Source: Icerya purchasi
Lineage: Eukaryota > Arthropoda > Insecta > Hemiptera > Monophlebidae
Assembly (NCBI GenBank): GCA_039619475.1
Contig: CM077116.1
Coordinates: forward strand, 296,526,464 to 296,590,463
Direction of reading: 5' to 3'
Length of the DNA stretch: 64,000 nucleotides
The notes under the pieces were generated by a model. That model worked only from the letters and a program-made list of their open reading frames with translations, was not told where the DNA came from and did not search any database. Below, one piece after another: positions 59,541 through 64,000 of the stretch (the first letter of the stretch is position 1; each line of letters begins with the position of its first letter). The position numbers and the translations under genes were made by a program.

Positions 59541-60465
59541 CTGAAATTACAAAAGCGAAATCGGTGTTACATTATAGATTATCATCACTACAAATAAATA
59601 ATAAAAGCTGCGCGTGCGTAATCATCCTACCCGTGCACGCGGGCAGGTGCACGATCGGAAGCAAGGTTTCAAACGTTGCCGAGAACGCAGCAGCCTGAAA
59701 GTTCTTCCATTCGATAGCGAATAGCCGAATTAAGTTTTAAGGCTTACTGCCGGCAACTGAAATTAATTCCGATGATGGTTCGAATGGAAAACTAGTGTCC
59801 TGGGAAAACATTTGCTTTAAAACGGAAATGTTCGGTACTTCCAGTTATCAGCGGTGAAGGGTTTTGAAAAATGCCCGGCAAAACCAGTCAGCGCAATATT
59901 TTTAAGCGCATTCAAAACTATATCAAGAAAATTAAATATTAAATTTAAAGCATTGGTTAAGCGACGTATGTCAGACACTGGTGTTTTTTCTACGAATTGA
60001 CTGAGGGAACAGAACGAATTTAAAGCTTTGCTATGTTTTCGATTAACAGTTTACGAAATATTTCAGGAATCCGACACTCGCACTATTTCTGTAGGCGATC
60101 GGTAAAACTGCCGCTTTATTCTTAATTAATTGTACTTGTCCGTTGAGAATCCGCACAAACCGATTTTTCTGCAAGCGCCATAACACATTTACTATGCGAT
60201 GCTAATTACATAGCTTCGATATCGGAGACAATGTGATTTACACAGGTTGTTATGGTAAATGACCTTAATGTAGAACGCGGAACAACTGCAGCATGAAGAA
60301 GACACATGATGGGACGATGTGTATTTTGTTTTTGTACTAGGTGAAACTAAAGGAAAAGAAGACAACCGAGAAATAGAAATAATAATGAAAAACAATTTAT
60401 GGACAGACATAAAAAGACAACTAGAGTTGACTTGGAAATACCATGAAGTTTCAAAAATGTTCAAC
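59541..60465. other. Intron upstream of the first known PDZ exon
   Basis: The phase of the exon at 59540 requires an upstream exon, but none is recognised here or out to 64000. Confidence 0.5.
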
Positions 60466-60469
60466 CAAT

Positions 60470-60785
60470 ATCTTCTTCTTCGACGTGTCGTACGCAGTGT
60501 TCTGCGCGTAGACGATCATATATTATGGCTTCTTGCCGCCTGCATCAGTTGTCCTATCGATGATTTTTTGGTCCACTGTCGGACATTTCTGGTCCATGAT
60601 ATTCTTCTTCGACCTCTTCCTCATTTCCCTTCTATTTTTCCTTGAATGATCAACCGTAATAGTTCATATTTTTGACCTTGTATAATACGACCAAAATACC
60701 TAGTTTTTCTTGCTTTTATTTCTTCAATTATTCTCCTTTCCGTTCTAGCTCTCTTTAGCACCTCTTCATTAGACATTTTCTAATA
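60470..60785 (-). mobile_element. LINE 3' fragment with GAA-rich end
   Basis: On the minus strand the frame from 60773 reads MSNEEVLKRARTERRIIEEI, RYFGRIIQGQKYELLRLIIQ and GKIEGK, a stop, then GRGRRRISWTRNVRQWT. This is the conserved C-terminal block of a LINE polyprotein (EVL-R, KY-FGHI-R, GRR-SWL-N-R-W). A frame change then leads to a (GAA)-rich end. Only the C-terminus survives. Confidence 0.7.
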
Positions 60786-60789
60786 ATAT

Positions 60790-63530
60790 GTAATATATGG
60801 GAACTAACGCAGAGTCATTAAACTCATGAACACCTGACTACTGGGAAAATGGGTTTGACTCCCCGCAATAACAGAAACCAATTAAACTAATAGATTAAAA
60901 TAGGTCACTTAATTATATTAGATGGTTAAATAACGTTCAGCGATAAACTAAAAATTAACGTAAAAAAATCAAAAAAAAAAAAACAAAAAAAAACACCATA
61001 GCAGCTAAATAAACTGAAAGCGGCTGAACGGTATAGAATGTTCAATACTTGAAATAAAACTTGAGGGTACAAGGAGGAATATGTACATAACGAAGTAATG
61101 TAACGGAACAATCTTTTTAAGCGGAAATGAACTGACCGTATCAGATAAAAAGGAAAGGACCTACCATAGCAATATTATCAACGAAATGGAAGACTAGTAA
61201 AAAAAAAAAAAAAAGAATGTAGTCATCCAATAATACGACGGGAAGGTGAACAAGAAAATCTGGAAAATTGCAGAATTCTGAAGCAAACGAGAAGCAAAGG
61301 AAAGGCATTTGGCTAACAGCGGACTAGAAGAAACTGAAAGAAAATGAAAAACAAGAAAAATATTCTCCGCAATCTTTCTCTTTTTGTTGCTATGCGCTCG
61401 GTTTTTTAAATGAAACATTCGATAAAAATACGAGGTAGTTTTTGAACGTCAATAATCAAAATTGAACCTTCGATAAAACAATTATTCAATTATTAAATAT
61501 ACACGTGATTCTTTGAAATCATTAACTGTCCAAAACGATTAATAAAAATAATTAAAACAAATCAAATTCCTCCGCACATCTATCTTTTCGGGAGATCGTT
61601 ATTCTAAAAAAGAGTGTGGCGATGCCATTCGTACTGGATACTTCGTTTCGAAGTAACAGAAAATTACAACGTCAAAGAAAACACTTTGTTAGGAAAAAAA
61701 TTACAGTAGCGGATGAATTTCAGTTAAAGATAAAGATTATGAGGGACCAGAAAGTGTTAAACGTGACAAGACGATGTTCTATGGTTCAGGAAAAAAAGTC
61801 AATATAGAAACGAAAATGAAAATATAAATATCGGTAATTTGTTGACTGTTTGGGATCACCGATAACACACAGTAACTGCGCAACAAGAATAAAATCAGAA
61901 GCAAACTTACAAAATCAGTTGGTTGAAAAATTTCTGTTCGAACTTTAAAATCGTAGTATCAGAAATCAAATGTATGTTGCATATTTTACAATCGATATAC
62001 GGAATTATTGAATTCCTTAATTCCTAATACTTCGCAATTGATTTTTTTAAATTTTTTAAAACATTTATTTTACTTATTTTTTGATTAAATTTCAATAAGA
62101 TTTATTATGCTTAATTTCATCGTTTGTAATATATATACGTATATATATACATATATATATATATATACACATATGTATATGTATACAAATATAAAAATAT
62201 ATGTATGCAAATATATATTTATACACACGCGCAGCCATGTTTATTAAATACTATTACAAACAATAAACAAAAAATAGGGAATTTTAAAACTATGTCATAC
62301 TGAAATATTAGCTACATCTTATAACGACATAAAAAAATATATACAAAAAATATCTTACACGTTTGAACTTACCGATAGTACTGAGGAAAAATCCTAGGCA
62401 AGCAAAAGAATAAAACACACACACAAAAAAAAAAACATAGCGTTGCATTATACCTTTGAAAAAAATTACATTGTGTGCAGTGCAAGTGCAATATACTTTT
62501 TTAAAATAAACTTTAATAATTACAGTATTAGTGCATTATTTCAAAATAATTACAATCATAAAAACGCTAATTTAAAAGCTAACATAAATTTGTAAAAACC
62601 GTTAATGTGTGTGTGTGTGCGCGGGGGGGGGGGGTAGAGGGGCAAATGAAAAGTTCCTTTGAGGATCATGTAGAATATGAAGTATTTAAATTTAGATAAC
62701 CAATTTCGAAGAGAGTTAAGTAATGGAAGAAATAAAGTCGTCGCAAACATAACGTTCACATTAATAGAAAAATACGGTTCAATAGGATATTTGTTTCGAA
62801 AGCCTTATCAGCCTATCAACAGATACTGAATAAAATTGAAAATTGGAAAAGTGCCAGTCACAAAATCAAAGATGTTCGTAAAGGGTGAAAAGTGAACATT
62901 TGCAAGAATAAATTACATGTAAAACAATAGTTTCCAAAATCTCCGAGTAAATCGATCATCTCCGAGTATTTAAAGGAATGTTTTAATTCGAGATTTTTGA
63001 TTTAAAACACGTAAATCCGGTAAGTCGATATATAATTTCACAATTTTTATTCCCTTAACAACTACTAGTATTACTGTTCTTTTGGTGTTTTATTTTCTGC
63101 TGCTTAACGCTTTCCAACGTTTAGGTGAAATGAAAAATATAGCAAAGGAAAAAGTGTACATTAAAAATTGAAAACAGAAATCACTTTTTTCTGTGAGTGA
63201 TTAACGATTTATATTAGCGTGTTCAAAAAAAAACAAAACACATGAAACAAAAATTAAATAATTAAAATATATATAGATGAAGGGGGACTGGTGCCGATAT
63301 TCAGATAGTAATATTGTAACCACGTTAACACAACGAAGCGCGAAAAGAGAAAATCACGTAAATTAAAAATATACAAATACAAAGGCATCAAAAAATAATA
63401 CACAATTGTCTATAACTGCGTAATATGCTACGTACCGCTTGTATACGGTTTTAACCCGCTATTACAAATAGTCAAGTTTTTTTAAAATTCGATTTTTTTA
63501 TTTATTTATTTTTTTTTTTTTTTTTGTTAA
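60790..63530. other. Noncoding A+T-rich DNA with microsatellites
   Basis: Mixed TA/CA tracts at 62129-62230 and a GT run ending in about 12 G at 62606-62632. No gene supported. Confidence 0.5.
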
Positions 63531-63532
63531 TA

Positions 63533-63800
63533 AAGTAAAGTAAAGTAAGTTCCACGCCCTTGACAGGGCGTCAGAGATTGCGAAGTTAAGGTTCACAGTG
63601 TACTTAGTCTAATTGATCTGATGTGAATACTGGGGCCAGTTCCTTTCTCTCAGCCGCCTTTACTTTCCCAGATTTCTCTGATATAACCAATTATTTCAGG
63701 TTAAGTAAACCTGGGAACGATTTGGATCGGCAACAAGACAAGTCTCGATAACCTATGACAGTAGCCAAGCACCTTAACCACTAGGCTGCCGCGCTACTTT
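63533..63800 (-). mobile_element. tRNA-derived SINE, copy B
   Basis: On the minus strand the head reads GTAGCGCGGCAGCCTAGTGG, then TTAAGGTGCTTGGCTACTG, an A-box-like tRNA start. A weak B-box region follows (TTATCGAGACTT), then a body matching copy A (GGCTGAGAGAAAGGAAC against GGCCGAGAGAAAGAATC) and a tail of CTTTA repeats at 63533-63548. Confidence 0.7.
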
Positions 63801-64000
63801 ATCGATAGTTATTAGCATAAAATGTCCAATATGTGAGCAATGTCAAAGAGCGCAGTTTTATAGTTGAAGAAGTACAACATCCATACGTTTGTGTTACAAT
63901 GCGGAATTATTATCTCGCCACCGTCAACGGGTGAGTGATAAAATTTCACGAATTAGAAATAAATTAAACGAGTAAAGAGGATGAACAATAATCGAGTACT

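Noticed and set aside
61616..61807. An Arg/Lys-rich 63-codon frame
   Set aside because: No recognised domain, no splice context and no repeat homology. Typical of chance frames in this composition.

Overview
This window looks like nuclear DNA of an arthropod, most likely an insect; I cannot fix the order. The evidence is strong A+T richness, long introns, a split host gene with GT-AG splice sites, tRNA-derived SINEs, several LINE clades, Helitron-like and hAT debris, and many microsatellites. Nothing suggests bacterial or organelle DNA. There are no operons, CRISPR arrays or intact autonomous elements.

Host gene: six exons on the minus strand (59540 down to 30733) join in frame into about 560 residues of a multi-PDZ scaffold. 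A Ser-rich linker leads into one complete PDZ domain split over three exons. Two poorly conserved linker exons follow, then a short exon ending in an acidic D-E-F-G-Y motif that in MPDZ/PATJ proteins lies just before the next PDZ. Both ends of the gene lie outside what I could recognise. Its introns hold most of the transposon debris of the right half.

Region by region: 0.4-5.2 kb is a decayed gag-plus-RT LINE. 5.2-13.4 kb is repeat-rich, with an inverted-ended element at 9.0-9.7 kb and a CpG-richer patch near 11.7-12.3 kb. 13.4-16.7 kb is a second LINE copy in the opposite orientation; about 1.03 kb of it is nearly identical to the first copy although other parts are clearly diverged. 18.3-20.4 kb holds a SINE and a Helitron-like composite. 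20.65-22.1 kb is a third LINE fragment. 25.6-27.35 kb is an RT/RNase H LINE. 31.2-36.5 kb has an RTE-like LINE meeting a minus-strand LINE tail to tail. 42.7-46.9 kb is a LINE with a PHD-finger ORF1. 48.5-49.3 kb is a hAT 3' end. 49.6-49.8 kb is a 35-bp minisatellite. 52.6-54.7 kb is a foldback transposon with a nested MITE. 56.6-57.0 kb is a PIF1-like helicase fragment. 60.5-60.8 kb is a LINE tail, and 63.5-63.8 kb is a second SINE.

Functionally, only the PDZ gene looks constrained. Everything else coding-like carries stops, frameshifts or truncations. I found no convincing new biological system. The most informative signals are structural: the inverted near-identical tract, the foldback element with its dated insertion, and the chimeric Helitron-like element.
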